Source: Fibrobacter sp.
GTDB taxonomy: Bacteria; Fibrobacterota; Fibrobacteria; Fibrobacterales; Fibrobacteraceae
Reading direction: 5' to 3'
Assembly: GCA_012511955.1 (NCBI GenBank)
Contig: JAAZFC010000057.1
Coordinates: 1-33,839 of the forward strand
Length of the DNA stretch: 33,839 bases
Position numbers and translations under genes: made by a program
Part shown: piece by piece, positions 7,658 to 15,853 of the stretch
How positions within the stretch are numbered: the first letter of the stretch is position 1
Layout: every line of letters starts with the position of its first letter
Notes under the pieces: generated by a model
The model's database searches: none
Told to the model about the DNA's origin: nothing
Seen by the model: only the letters and a program-made list of their open reading frames with translations

Positions 7658-10339
7658 TTACCAGCCCTCACGCAATACAGAATCTACTCGGGTAGTAATC
7701 CATTGTGATCCCTCAATATTTACATGATCCATATCGAAAAAACCTTCTACAGGCATCTTATGGGCACCATTTTGATGCAAATCCAAGACTTTGAATGTTT
7801 CTTGATTATGTGCTTGTAATTCTAAAATTCGTTTCTTTATATCTTCGGCATCAGCTATGCTTAGTCCATAACGGCCATAATATCTTGCTTCAAAGTTATT
7901 TTGAGGCGTAGCAACACCTAAAACTTGCATCTTTTTTTCTTTAGCCTGGGATATTATTTCTGCTAATAACTGCATATTATAATCCAAATTGGGATTGTTT
8001 ATAGTGTAACTAGGCTCTGGGGAGTATTCATAGCTATCAATTCCAGTTATAGTAGCTCCTCCCCAATTAGAACTAGTTTCGTGAATAGTGGGGGATTGTT
8101 TATAAACAACCTCCTCTAAAAACCCTTCGGGTAAACCTTCGGCCCAAAAATTATTCAATGAATCGTATAAGTAGCCTATGGATTTACCAAAGCGATCTTC
8201 CCAATTTTGTTCAGTACTAAAAAACATTAGATCTAAATCTAAGCTTAAAACCATGGTATTAACCTTAGTTGCATGATTAAATAAATATGGTAATAGTTTT
8301 TTTACCGTGGGAAGCACTCCGCCCTGTAAGCAGAGATTCTGGTATATGCCAGTGCTGAGATCTTCGGGTATAATTCCGTGATAACAGCGGGACGACCCCA
8401 TAACTATCCCATCTATTTCTGATGCTTTTAACCAAAACCTTTCCAATTGATTGGCTAGGGATAAGGTAAATGGGGTGTAAGGGAAAGCATATAGTGCCAA
8501 AGAATCAGAAAAATCTGCAGTATTTTCACCTTGGGGGCGTATCCACAACATCGGGGTTTGTAGATCATAGCTGTGAGCTAAATGCAATTTTTTGTGGGTG
8601 CGCACATTTATAGCATATAAGTCTTTGCGGTAGCCATCTTTGTCGGTGGCGGTGGCAATAATAAAGTCGGGATGATTAGACCATTCAGGATCGTCCCAAG
8701 CTACTGCTCCCGTTGGTGCAGCAATGGTGTCTGTAACTTCGCCAGTGGCAGGATCCATTATAAAGATAAATTCATGGACTCCATAAGCTCTTCCCACTAA
8801 GGAAGATTTTTTTGTGTAACCAAAATCCAAAAAAGCTATGCGAGGGTTTGCTCCAGGGCTAATGCTAGCATTGCAAACCTGAGTGGATCCAGTGCTATCT
8901 TTTCCATTTTGCGGAAATTGAAAGAGGGTTTTTAACTCTCCAGTCTCCATATTTAGCACCCGTAGCTGGGTGGAGGCTGTAACTAGCCACTTTTGCGCAC
9001 TATCCATGCCACTATGATATGCTCCCTGGACCAAAATATCTTCTTTTTCTTGGGCAAAACCATCTTTTAGCTGTCGCTTAGAAGTTTTTCCACGGAGCCA
9101 AGCCAAAGAATCATTGTTTGAAGCAGCACTGCTTACATAATATAAGACCGTATCTGCATCATTTTCCCACCAACGGGGTATGGCCCCAAAGCCGTAGGGC
9201 ATGGGATCTTTATAAGAATCTCCAAAAGCAATTCCCCACAAAGTTGACTCCCCAGCCTGACCTTCACCACGGGTGCCAAAAGCTATATAGCGACCATCAG
9301 GAGAAATACTAGGATGCCTAGGATTTAGCTCCCCCGCAGGACGAGCTGTCCATTTGGGCGACGGTGCAGAATAATTTAAAGTATAAATTGTTTGTTGCGG
9401 GGAATTTACCAAAACTAAACGCAAATGCGCAGTGCCAAAAAAACTTTTTATTTTCTCTTTAGTAGCTAAAATATCAATTTGACTGGAAGCTATGTCTGTA
9501 ATTGCATCTGCTACTGCATAAAGCGGTTTATCTATGCTACCTCGAGCCACCCTAAAGCCTATATATTCTTGAGCACTCAACAAATTCGCACTATAAACAT
9601 CACGCCTATTAAAGCCATGTGCTGCACTTACTTCATGTAAAACACTCCCTCCTTTTACCATGCGTTCTTCCATATCATTGGGATTTAAAGCACCCACATA
9701 GTCTAAATGAGTGCCTGCTGGCGGTTCCTGATACCAACCCTCCACCATTTCCATGGCATTGCCAATTAAATCGCAAACTTCAGTGGGATTTTCGTAACTG
9801 CAAGGCAAATGCAAAATGCCCTGGGAGTTTTCTGCCACCCAGCCATTTTGCGGTCTTAGCTCCAAATCTTGGGCCGCAAAAATCCATTCTGCTTCGGTGG
9901 GTAATCTGTAGCCTTGGACACTTAAATCGCTTTTTAAAGCTAGCACACTTTTTATTTTATCGCCCTCCTTTTCTATGTGTGCATAGCTATAAACTGTATC
10001 TAAATTATCGATTTTACTGAGAGCATTACAAAACAACATGGCTTCCACAGCTGAAATATTAACTACAGGCAAGGAATCTCCGCGCAAAGCCGAGCGAATT
10101 GCAGGCAAATAACCCATTATTTCCGCAAATTGCCCTTGGCTAACTTCCTGAGGTGCAAGCCAAAAATCTTGACTAAGTTGCACAACGCTATGCTCGCTGA
10201 GATTGACCTTTTGCTTAGCAGATTTCAAATGTATTAATGGATAAGATGTTTCCACAACTTCTTCAATTGTAAGTTCAGTGGGTGCTTTATCTTTACAAGC
10301 ACAAATTATAAAAAAAACTAATAGGATGATTTTTTTCAT
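7658..10339 (-). CDS. TIGR02171-like lipoprotein: FGE-like domain, beta-propeller and SGNH-like domain
   Basis: An 893-residue surface or periplasmic lipoprotein. The start MKKIILLVFFIICAC gives a lipobox with Cys15 as likely lipid anchor. Residues about 48-268 form a formylglycine-generating-enzyme (SUMF1) fold: YRLPTEAEW, LIGNAMEMVEGWY, MVKGGS and YIGFRVARG. The catalytic cysteine pair of true enzymes is not evident, so it is probably a binding domain. Residues 335-600 look like a TolB/WD40-type propeller (HPSISPDGRYIAFGT). From 625 to the end, GIVMGSSR (644-651) and FFDMDHVNIEG (867-877, Asp869/His872) fit SGNH-hydrolase blocks I and V. The first two parts match the Fibrobacter paralogous family TIGR02171 as I recall it; function unknown. 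It lies between rnc and lipM. Confidence 0.75.
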   Translation of the reverse strand: MKKIILLVFFIICACKDKAPTELTIEEVVETSYPLIHLKSAKQKVNLSEHSVVQLSQDFWLAPQEVSQGQFAEIMGYLPAIRSALRGDSLPVVNISAVEAMLFCNALSKIDNLDTVYSYAHIEKEGDKIKSVLALKSDLSVQGYRLPTEAEWIFAAQDLELRPQNGWVAENSQGILHLPCSYENPTEVCDLIGNAMEMVEGWYQEPPAGTHLDYVGALNPNDMEERMVKGGSVLHEVSAAHGFNRRDVYSANLLSAQEYIGFRVARGSIDKPLYAVADAITDIASSQIDILATKEKIKSFFGTAHLRLVLVNSPQQTIYTLNYSAPSPKWTARPAGELNPRHPSISPDGRYIAFGTRGEGQAGESTLWGIAFGDSYKDPMPYGFGAIPRWWENDADTVLYYVSSAASNNDSLAWLRGKTSKRQLKDGFAQEKEDILVQGAYHSGMDSAQKWLVTASTQLRVLNMETGELKTLFQFPQNGKDSTGSTQVCNASISPGANPRIAFLDFGYTKKSSLVGRAYGVHEFIFIMDPATGEVTDTIAAPTGAVAWDDPEWSNHPDFIIATATDKDGYRKDLYAINVRTHKKLHLAHSYDLQTPMLWIRPQGENTADFSDSLALYAFPYTPFTLSLANQLERFWLKASEIDGIVMGSSRCYHGIIPEDLSTGIYQNLCLQGGVLPTVKKLLPYLFNHATKVNTMVLSLDLDLMFFSTEQNWEDRFGKSIGYLYDSLNNFWAEGLPEGFLEEVVYKQSPTIHETSSNWGGATITGIDSYEYSPEPSYTINNPNLDYNMQLLAEIISQAKEKKMQVLGVATPQNNFEARYYGRYGLSIADAEDIKKRILELQAHNQETFKVLDLHQNGAHKMPVEGFFDMDHVNIEGSQWITTRVDSVLREGW

Positions 10340-10341
10340 AT

Positions 10342-11130
10342 TTATAACTTATGGTCTAAGGCTAAAACAGCCACTCGGGCCGCATCTTGTTCGGCTCGTT
10401 TCTTGGAAACTCCACACCCCTCACCCAAACACTCATTGTCCACCAAAACTTCTACAAAAAACTCTTTTTTGTGTTCAGGTCCAAGTTCTTTAACCACTTG
10501 GTAAATAGGAGCTTCTTTACCTTGGGCGTGCATCATTTCTAACAATTTACTCTTGTAATTTTTTAATTCTCCATCATTTAGAATATTATCTATACGCGGA
10601 AAATGACTACATTCAAGTACTTTTCGACAAGAATCCAAACCGCCATCTATATATACTGCACCAATTACTGACTCAAAAGCATCGGCTAAAATACTTTCTT
10701 TGTTGCGTCCCCCTGCTTTGGCTTCACCCCTACCAATACGCAGATATTTTCCCAAATTCCATTGCCTTGCTGTATCAGCCAAAGCTCTACCACTCACAAT
10801 AATGCTCTTTTTTTTAGAAAGTTCTCCCTCAGATTGAGTGGGGTTTTTATCGTACAAATACTCTGTGACTAGCATATTAAGCACAGAATCACCTAAAAAT
10901 TCTAGGCGTTCATTGGTTTGCCAAGTTTCTAATTCTCTACCAGGCACCCAAGAACGGTGAATCATTGCCTGAGCTAACAGTTCCGGATTTTTAAACTGAT
11001 AAGACAAGGAGTTTTCTAGCCCTTCGCCAGACTTTCTACGCAATAACCTCAAAACAGCTTGGGCTAAGCGTACCGGAATGCCCACTATGGCCTTTTTGCG
11101 TGGATGATCTTTTGTGATATTTGCAACCAT
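10342..11130 (-). CDS. rnc: Ribonuclease III
   Basis: Cuts double-stranded RNA in rRNA and mRNA processing. From the ATG at 11130 it has 262 residues. The catalytic signature NERLEFLGDSVL (73-84) carries Glu74, Glu77 and Asp81, and LADAFESVIGA carries the second Asp/Glu pair. The C-terminal dsRNA-binding domain starts at NYKSKLLEMM and ends KKRAEQDAARVAV. A TTG at 11169 would add 13 residues but falls within the stem of the acpP terminator-like hairpin, so the ATG is preferred; neither has a good ribosome site. The basic N-terminal extension of about 40 residues is longer than in E. coli. Its stop is two bases before the lipoprotein ATG. Confidence 0.93.
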   Translation of the reverse strand: MVANITKDHPRKKAIVGIPVRLAQAVLRLLRRKSGEGLENSLSYQFKNPELLAQAMIHRSWVPGRELETWQTNERLEFLGDSVLNMLVTEYLYDKNPTQSEGELSKKKSIIVSGRALADTARQWNLGKYLRIGRGEAKAGGRNKESILADAFESVIGAVYIDGGLDSCRKVLECSHFPRIDNILNDGELKNYKSKLLEMMHAQGKEAPIYQVVKELGPEHKKEFFVEVLVDNECLGEGCGVSKKRAEQDAARVAVLALDHKL

Positions 11131-11140
11131 AATTTTTGCA

Positions 11141-11177
11141 CAAAAAATGGCAACTGGAAAGCTATCCAATTGCCATT
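11141..11177 (-). terminator. Terminator-like hairpin between acpP and rnc
   Basis: On minus, AATGGCAATTGG (11166-11177) pairs with CCAGTTGCCATT (11146-11157), a 12-pair stem with one G-U pair and an eight-base loop, followed by T's. It probably ends most acpP transcripts or attenuates transcription into rnc. As a duplex in the rnc leader it might also be a target of RNase III. Confidence 0.75.
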
Positions 11178-11195
11178 AGAAATTTCTTTAACTAA

Positions 11196-11435
11196 TTAAA
11201 TTTTAGTTTTTACATATTCCACAGCATCAGACACTTTATTTAAAGTTTCAGCGTCTTCTTCAGGGATTTCAATATCAAACTCGTCTTCCAATGCCATAAC
11301 GAGTTCTACGCGATCTAAAGAATCGGCGCCTAAATCGTCCACAAAAGAAGCTTCAGCTGTTACTTTATCGGCTTCTACACCGAGTTTTTCAGTAACAACT
11401 TCTGTAATTTTTTCCATGAGTTCTTGTTCAGTCAT
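11196..11435 (-). CDS. acpP: Acyl carrier protein
   Basis: The carrier of growing fatty acyl chains, 79 residues, very acidic. The phosphopantetheine site is Ser39 in [11 protein letters not shown]. Start and length are normal; AAGGAG lies just before the ATG. It is the last gene of the fab operon before the hairpin at 11141-11177, and the highly expressed product fits a terminator at this point. No other ACP copy is in the window. Confidence 0.97.
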   Translation of the reverse strand: MTEQELMEKITEVVTEKLGVEADKVTAEASFVDDLGADSLDRVELVMALEDEFDIEIPEEDAETLNKVSDAVEYVKTKI

Positions 11436-11474
11436 TTTTACTCCTTGAATATATGTAATGATGAATTTCTAAAA

Positions 11475-12218
11475 TTAAGCGCCCAAGCCACCATCAATAC
11501 CTAATACTTGTCCGGTAATATAAGATGCAGCATCAGATGCTAAAAACGCTACGGCATTGGCAATATCTTCAGGTTGTCCCATGCGACGCAAAGGGATAGA
11601 TGCCACATATTTATCAGTGGTCTCTTCGTCCATTTTAGCAGTCATAGCAGTTTCGATAAATCCTGGTGCCACAGCATTTACAGTAATATTTCTGGATGCA
11701 AATTCCACAGCATTGGATTTTGTTAAACCAATTAATCCAGCCTTTGAAGCAGCATAGTTGGCCTGTCCAGCTTGACAACGGATTCCGTTAATGGAAGCCA
11801 TATTAATAATACGACCAGTGCGTTGTCCCATAAAATGACGCACTAAAGCTTTAGTGCATAAAAATGCCGAGCGCAAGTTCACCGCAATTACACTATCAAA
11901 GTCTTCAACTTTCATGCGCATTAATAAACCATCACGAGTAATTCCGGCATTATTAACTAAAATTTGCACGGATTCAAAATCTGCAATGATGGTTTTCATG
12001 GTGCTTTCTACTGCATCGGCATCAGCCACATTGGCAGCATAGCCTTTACACTTTACACCGTAATCTTTCTCAATAGCAGCAATGGAAGCACCATCACCTA
12101 GTTCAATATCTATAATGGCAATATTTGCTCCGCAGGCCGCTAATTTGCGTGCTACTTCCAAACCTATGCCACGAGTAGCTCCAGTTACTATAGCAGTTTT
12201 ATTTTTTAAGTTTATCAT
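11475..12218 (-). CDS. fabG: 3-oxoacyl-ACP reductase
   Basis: Reduces beta-ketoacyl-ACP with NADPH in the elongation cycle of fatty acid synthesis. It is a 247-residue short-chain dehydrogenase with the cofactor loop TGATRGIG (12-19), NNAG (89-92), and the catalytic set Asn114, Ser142, Tyr155 and Lys159 (in YAASK). The C-terminal end QVLGIDGGLGA is typical of FabG. AAGGAG precedes the ATG. It sits 14 bases after fabD and 39 before acpP, within the single minus-strand operon. A general SDR role is unlikely given this context. Confidence 0.96.
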   Translation of the reverse strand: MINLKNKTAIVTGATRGIGLEVARKLAACGANIAIIDIELGDGASIAAIEKDYGVKCKGYAANVADADAVESTMKTIIADFESVQILVNNAGITRDGLLMRMKVEDFDSVIAVNLRSAFLCTKALVRHFMGQRTGRIINMASINGIRCQAGQANYAASKAGLIGLTKSNAVEFASRNITVNAVAPGFIETAMTAKMDEETTDKYVASIPLRRMGQPEDIANAVAFLASDAASYITGQVLGIDGGLGA

Positions 12219-12232
12219 AATTTCTCCTTGCT

Positions 12233-13153
12233 TTATTGCAACTTAGCTAATTGTTCAATGTTTTCCACAGGATTAACCTTGATTTCACGACTAATGTTTC
12301 TCATTAGCCCCATAAGCACTCTTCCTGCACCAACTTCTATGGCTTTACTTACCCCTTCACTAACAGCTAATTCCATGCTTTGCTGCCAACGCACAGGGCT
12401 AACTAATTGTTTTACTAATAAATCGGCTACTTCTGCACCAGAACTCACCAAACTCGCAGTAACATTAGCCACTAAAGGTTTTGACAAGTCATTAAATTTA
12501 GTTTTTGCCACAGCTTCAGCTAAACCTTCTTGGGCATATTCCATTAAAGGACTATGAAAAGCGCCGCTAACAGGCAAAGGCACAACTTTTCTTGCACCTT
12601 TTTCTGCAGCTAATTCCCCAGCCTTGGCCACGCCTTCTTGGGATCCAGATATCACAATTTGCCCAGCACTATTAAAGTTTGCAGCTACCTCCACTCCAGC
12701 ACTTTGGGCTTCATTCAAAGCTTCTGCGAGTTTATCAGCATCTAAACCGAGTATCGCCGCCATGGCTCCAGGCTTTAATTCGCCAGCTTTAGCCATTAGT
12801 TCTCCGCGAACACGTACCAAGCGTAAACCGTCTTCAAAGGAAAAACCACCGGCTGCGGCCACGGCAGAATATTCCCCGAGGGAATGCCCAGCCACCATAT
12901 CAAACTGCACGCCTTGGTCTTTGAGTAATCCCATAACCATCAGCGATGTAACAAACAGCGCTGGTTGAGTATTATCAGTGCTTTTTAATACCTCATCAGG
13001 ACCTTCGGCCATGATTTTGGACAACGAAAACCCTAAAATCTCGTCTGCACGGGCCAATAAATCAGCTGCTGGAGCAAATTCCTTAGCTAATTGGCCACCC
13101 ATGCCAACATATTGTGAACCTTGACCTGGAAAAAGCAAAATCGTTTTAGACAT
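12233..13153 (-). CDS. fabD: Malonyl-CoA:ACP transacylase
   Basis: Loads malonate onto ACP. It has 306 residues from the ATG at 13153: LFPGQGSQYVGMG (7-19), the nucleophile elbow GHSLGEYSA with Ser91, and His200 in SGAFHSPLM. The ATG at 13153 is favoured by AAGGTGG eight bases upstream; a GTG at 13162 would overlap the fabH stop. It is two bases from fabH, so expression is probably coupled. No unusual residues were seen. Confidence 0.96.
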   Translation of the reverse strand: MSKTILLFPGQGSQYVGMGGQLAKEFAPAADLLARADEILGFSLSKIMAEGPDEVLKSTDNTQPALFVTSLMVMGLLKDQGVQFDMVAGHSLGEYSAVAAAGGFSFEDGLRLVRVRGELMAKAGELKPGAMAAILGLDADKLAEALNEAQSAGVEVAANFNSAGQIVISGSQEGVAKAGELAAEKGARKVVPLPVSGAFHSPLMEYAQEGLAEAVAKTKFNDLSKPLVANVTASLVSSGAEVADLLVKQLVSPVRWQQSMELAVSEGVSKAIEVGAGRVLMGLMRNISREIKVNPVENIEQLAKLQ

Positions 13154-13155
13154 AT

Positions 13156-14106
13156 TTACCACCTTACTAAACTAGCACCCCAAACCATACCTGAACCTAT
13201 GGCAACCATGGACACTAATTGCCCTGGTTTTAACTTGCCTTCTTGTTCAGCTTCATAGAGAGCTATGGGAATAGTCGCCGATGAAGTATTACCATATTTA
13301 TGCAAATTCATCAAGACCTTTTCACGGGGAATTTTTAATCTATCTGCAGTGGCTTCCATAATACGCAAATTAGCTTGATGAGGGCATAAAACATCCACAT
13401 CATCCACTGTAAGATTAGCCATTTCTAAGGTTTTGCGCACAGAAGTAGTCATTTCTTTCACCGCCATTTTAAAAACCGCTTGTCCATCCATCTGGATGTA
13501 AGGATTTTCATGGTTGGGTTGATTTACATACAAGATATGATCTGTGGTGCCATCGGACTTTAAATAGGTATTAATGTAGCCGCGATCGGGATCATCAGTT
13601 TCGCTAATAAGCATAGCTCCAGCGCCATCGCCAAACAACACACAAGTATTGCGATCTTTCCAATCTATAATTCGCGACATAATTTCAGTGCCAATAATCA
13701 AAATATTTTTAGCTTGCCCTGAGCGAATCATCAAAGCAGCATTATTCAGCGCAATGGGAACAAAACTACAAGCAGCAGTAATATCATAAGCCCAAGCATT
13801 TTTACAGCCAAGCTTTTTTTGAACTATGCATGCTGTTGCAGGCATAACTTTATCTGCTACTATAGTCCCCAATATAATACCGTCAACATCTTCGGGCTTG
13901 AGACCTGCTTTTTCAAGTGCTTCTTGAGCAGCAGCAGTTGCCAAGTCTGAAGACATTATATTTGGGTCTTTTACTATGCGTCTTTCTTTAATACCCGTGC
14001 GAGTAGTAATCCACTCGTCGTTAGTATCTACAATTTTTTCTAAATCAGCGTTAGTCAACACATCTTTAGGACGACAAACTCCTATCGCCCTGATATATGC
14101 ATTCAT
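13156..14106 (-). CDS. fabH: 3-oxoacyl-ACP synthase III
   Basis: Starts fatty acid synthesis by condensing acetyl-CoA (or a branched acyl-CoA) with malonyl-ACP. It has 316 residues with the triad Cys113 (DITAACS), His243 (CPHQANLRI) and Asn273 (YGNTSSATIP), and the FGDGAGA loop. The residues after the active Cys-Ser read FVPIAL rather than the usual GF-type sequence, a small departure near the primer pocket. The C-terminal GSGMVWGASLVRW is canonical. It overlaps plsX by ATGA and sits directly before fabD. Confidence 0.95.
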   Translation of the reverse strand: MNAYIRAIGVCRPKDVLTNADLEKIVDTNDEWITTRTGIKERRIVKDPNIMSSDLATAAAQEALEKAGLKPEDVDGIILGTIVADKVMPATACIVQKKLGCKNAWAYDITAACSFVPIALNNAALMIRSGQAKNILIIGTEIMSRIIDWKDRNTCVLFGDGAGAMLISETDDPDRGYINTYLKSDGTTDHILYVNQPNHENPYIQMDGQAVFKMAVKEMTTSVRKTLEMANLTVDDVDVLCPHQANLRIMEATADRLKIPREKVLMNLHKYGNTSSATIPIALYEAEQEGKLKPGQLVSMVAIGSGMVWGASLVRW

Positions 14107-15065
14107 GCTTGTTCTCCTGTGTAGCGTTCTGCTATGCTCTCGGCAATTTTGTTTTTAGCAAAACCATGAGCATAACTAATGGCGGTGGAAATAGCTTTGG
14201 CATCAGAACAACCATGAGCAATAACCCCAGTACCTTTTAATCCTAATAAAAGCGCTCCCCCGTGATTGCGATAATCCCATTTTTCTTGGAAATCACGCCC
14301 ACTTTCGGAGTCTATAACTCCAAAAGTCTCAAAATGAAGTTCATAAAATCCTTCAATTAACTTAAGCACTACATTCCCAGTATATCCAGAAGTTACAATA
14401 ACATCGGCATTACCAGAAAAAATATCTCTAGCTTCAATATTACCCACAAAGTTCAAAGGAGAATTTTTAAGAAGCTGATAAGTCTCCTGAATCACATCGG
14501 GACCTTTATTTTCTTCCTCTCCCATATTCAATAATCCTACTCGGGGATTTTCTAGCTGAAATGATTTTTCTGCGTAAATGCTTCCACAAGTAGCAAAATC
14601 CACCAACACCTGCGGTTTTTCATCTACATTAGCCCCCATATCTAACATAACTAAAGGCTTCTTAGCTGGAATATTACAAGCTATAGCAGGACGAGAAATA
14701 TTGCCCACCCGACCTAAGAGCATAAGGCAAGCTGCCATCATAGCACCAGAATTACCTGCACTGACACTAGCTTGAACTACGCCCTTCTTTTGTAATGCCA
14801 CACATGCAACCAAGCTAGAATTAGGCTTGGTTTTTAAAACTGCAGCTGGAGATTCGTCCATTCCCACTATATCAGGGGCATGGAAAACCTCTATATCAGA
14901 AGCTGTATAATTTAACCTTTTTAGCTCCGCAGCAATAATGTCTTGAGGGCCGCACAAAAACAGTTTAAACAAACCAGGATTTTCTTTTTGCGCTAAAACC
15001 GCACCTTCAACAATCTGTTTAGGCGCATGGTCTCCCCCCATGGCATCGATGGCGATACTAATCAT
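14103..15065 (-). CDS. plsX: Phosphate acyltransferase PlsX
   Basis: Makes acyl-phosphate from acyl-ACP for phospholipid synthesis, bridging the fab pathway to PlsY. It has 320 residues and starts with the family hallmark IAIDAMGGDHAPK. Further family stretches are VSAGNSGAMMA, MLDMGAN and VTSGYTGNVVLKL. It is a peripheral membrane protein without a signal peptide. A GGAG site precedes the ATG. It follows rpmF by 17 bases and overlaps fabH by four, the common rpmF-plsX-fabH order. Confidence 0.96.
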   Translation of the reverse strand: MISIAIDAMGGDHAPKQIVEGAVLAQKENPGLFKLFLCGPQDIIAAELKRLNYTASDIEVFHAPDIVGMDESPAAVLKTKPNSSLVACVALQKKGVVQASVSAGNSGAMMAACLMLLGRVGNISRPAIACNIPAKKPLVMLDMGANVDEKPQVLVDFATCGSIYAEKSFQLENPRVGLLNMGEEENKGPDVIQETYQLLKNSPLNFVGNIEARDIFSGNADVIVTSGYTGNVVLKLIEGFYELHFETFGVIDSESGRDFQEKWDYRNHGGALLLGLKGTGVIAHGCSDAKAISTAISYAHGFAKNKIAESIAERYTGEQA

Positions 15066-15082
15066 GGATTCAACTCCGATTT

Positions 15083-15265
15083 TTAACCGTGATCAGGGCG
15101 TACTACTTCTACACCACCGTAATAACCACACACTTCACAAACGCGATGGGGTCTTTTTATAGAACCACAATGGTCACAATTAGCCATAGCTGGCATCGCT
15201 AATTTCCAATGAGTGCGTCTTTTATCGCGACGAGTTGTCGATGTTTTTCTTTTTGGAACTGCCAC
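15083..15265 (-). CDS. rpmF: Ribosomal protein L32
   Basis: A 60-residue protein with the classic start [16 protein letters not shown] and a zinc ribbon C-x2-C (NCDHCGS) and C-x2-C (VCEVCGYY). It starts at GTG with AGGAG upstream. It stands between yceD and plsX, the usual arrangement that ties ribosome supply to lipid synthesis. The four-cysteine (C+) form suggests no zinc-free paralogue is needed here, though one could exist elsewhere. Confidence 0.97.
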   Translation of the reverse strand: MAVPKRKTSTTRRDKRRTHWKLAMPAMANCDHCGSIKRPHRVCEVCGYYGGVEVVRPDHG

Positions 15266-15291
15266 TTTTGACTCCTATTTGTCTAAGAAAC

Positions 15292-15798
15292 CTAAACTTT
15301 AGGCTTCCATTCTTTTAATTTTTCCCATCTGGGATCCACTGCTTCAGAATCTTTTTCCTGTTCAGGATCTTCCCAGTTAAAACTAGCTTCAGGATCTTTT
15401 AACGGATTTATAGGCTCGTTTAAAATAACCATCTGCCTTACGCATTCCGAAAAATCTACAAAATTTTGAGCTTGAGGAATATCGATTTCAAAAAACTCAT
15501 CTTCCTCATCGTTAAATTGCTGTTCCTTTATTCCAGCAACTTTATTTGCAACCACGGTAAAACTCAAATCTATAGGATGCATTACTGGCTCTAAAGTGCG
15601 TGCACACTCTAGCTCCTGCATTCCAATTATTTGAGTTTCCACAGTCCAAACATCGCGCTCAGAGGGAAATACCGAGAATTTAATTTTTAATGATTCTTTT
15701 AAATTCAAATCATCAAATATTTCAGCAACTGAATTTTGATTAAAATCCAACTCTTTTTCCCACGGTTCGTAACCTTTATTTTCTAACTCTAGTTTCAA
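15292..15798 (-). CDS. yceD: YceD/DUF177 family 23S rRNA accumulation protein
   Basis: A 168-residue DUF177 protein; the family is required for normal 23S rRNA levels and is nearly always beside rpmF. Visible family parts are ELECARTLEPV (the usual CxRCLEP-like stretch, with one cysteine only), FVDFSECVRQMVILNEPINPL and the end DPRWEKLKEW. An acidic insert (DEEDEFFE) lies in the middle. It begins with TTG; no ATG fits the family start. A strong promoter ends only nine bases upstream of that codon, so the mRNA would have almost no leader. First gene of the lipid operon. Confidence 0.88.
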   Translation of the reverse strand: MKLELENKGYEPWEKELDFNQNSVAEIFDDLNLKESLKIKFSVFPSERDVWTVETQIIGMQELECARTLEPVMHPIDLSFTVVANKVAGIKEQQFNDEEDEFFEIDIPQAQNFVDFSECVRQMVILNEPINPLKDPEASFNWEDPEQEKDSEAVDPRWEKLKEWKPKV

Positions 15799-15807
15799 AG
15801 TTAACCA

Positions 15808-15836
15808 AATATACTTGGCTTAATAATACTCGTCAA
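15808..15836 (-). promoter_or_regulatory. Sigma-70 type promoter of the yceD-rpmF-fab operon
   Basis: On minus, TTGACG (15831-15836), 17 bases, TATATT (15808-15813). Expected transcription start about 15801-15802, only some three to four bases before the TTG start codon of yceD. Confidence 0.8.
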
Positions 15837-15853
15837 GCATCTATACTAATAAG

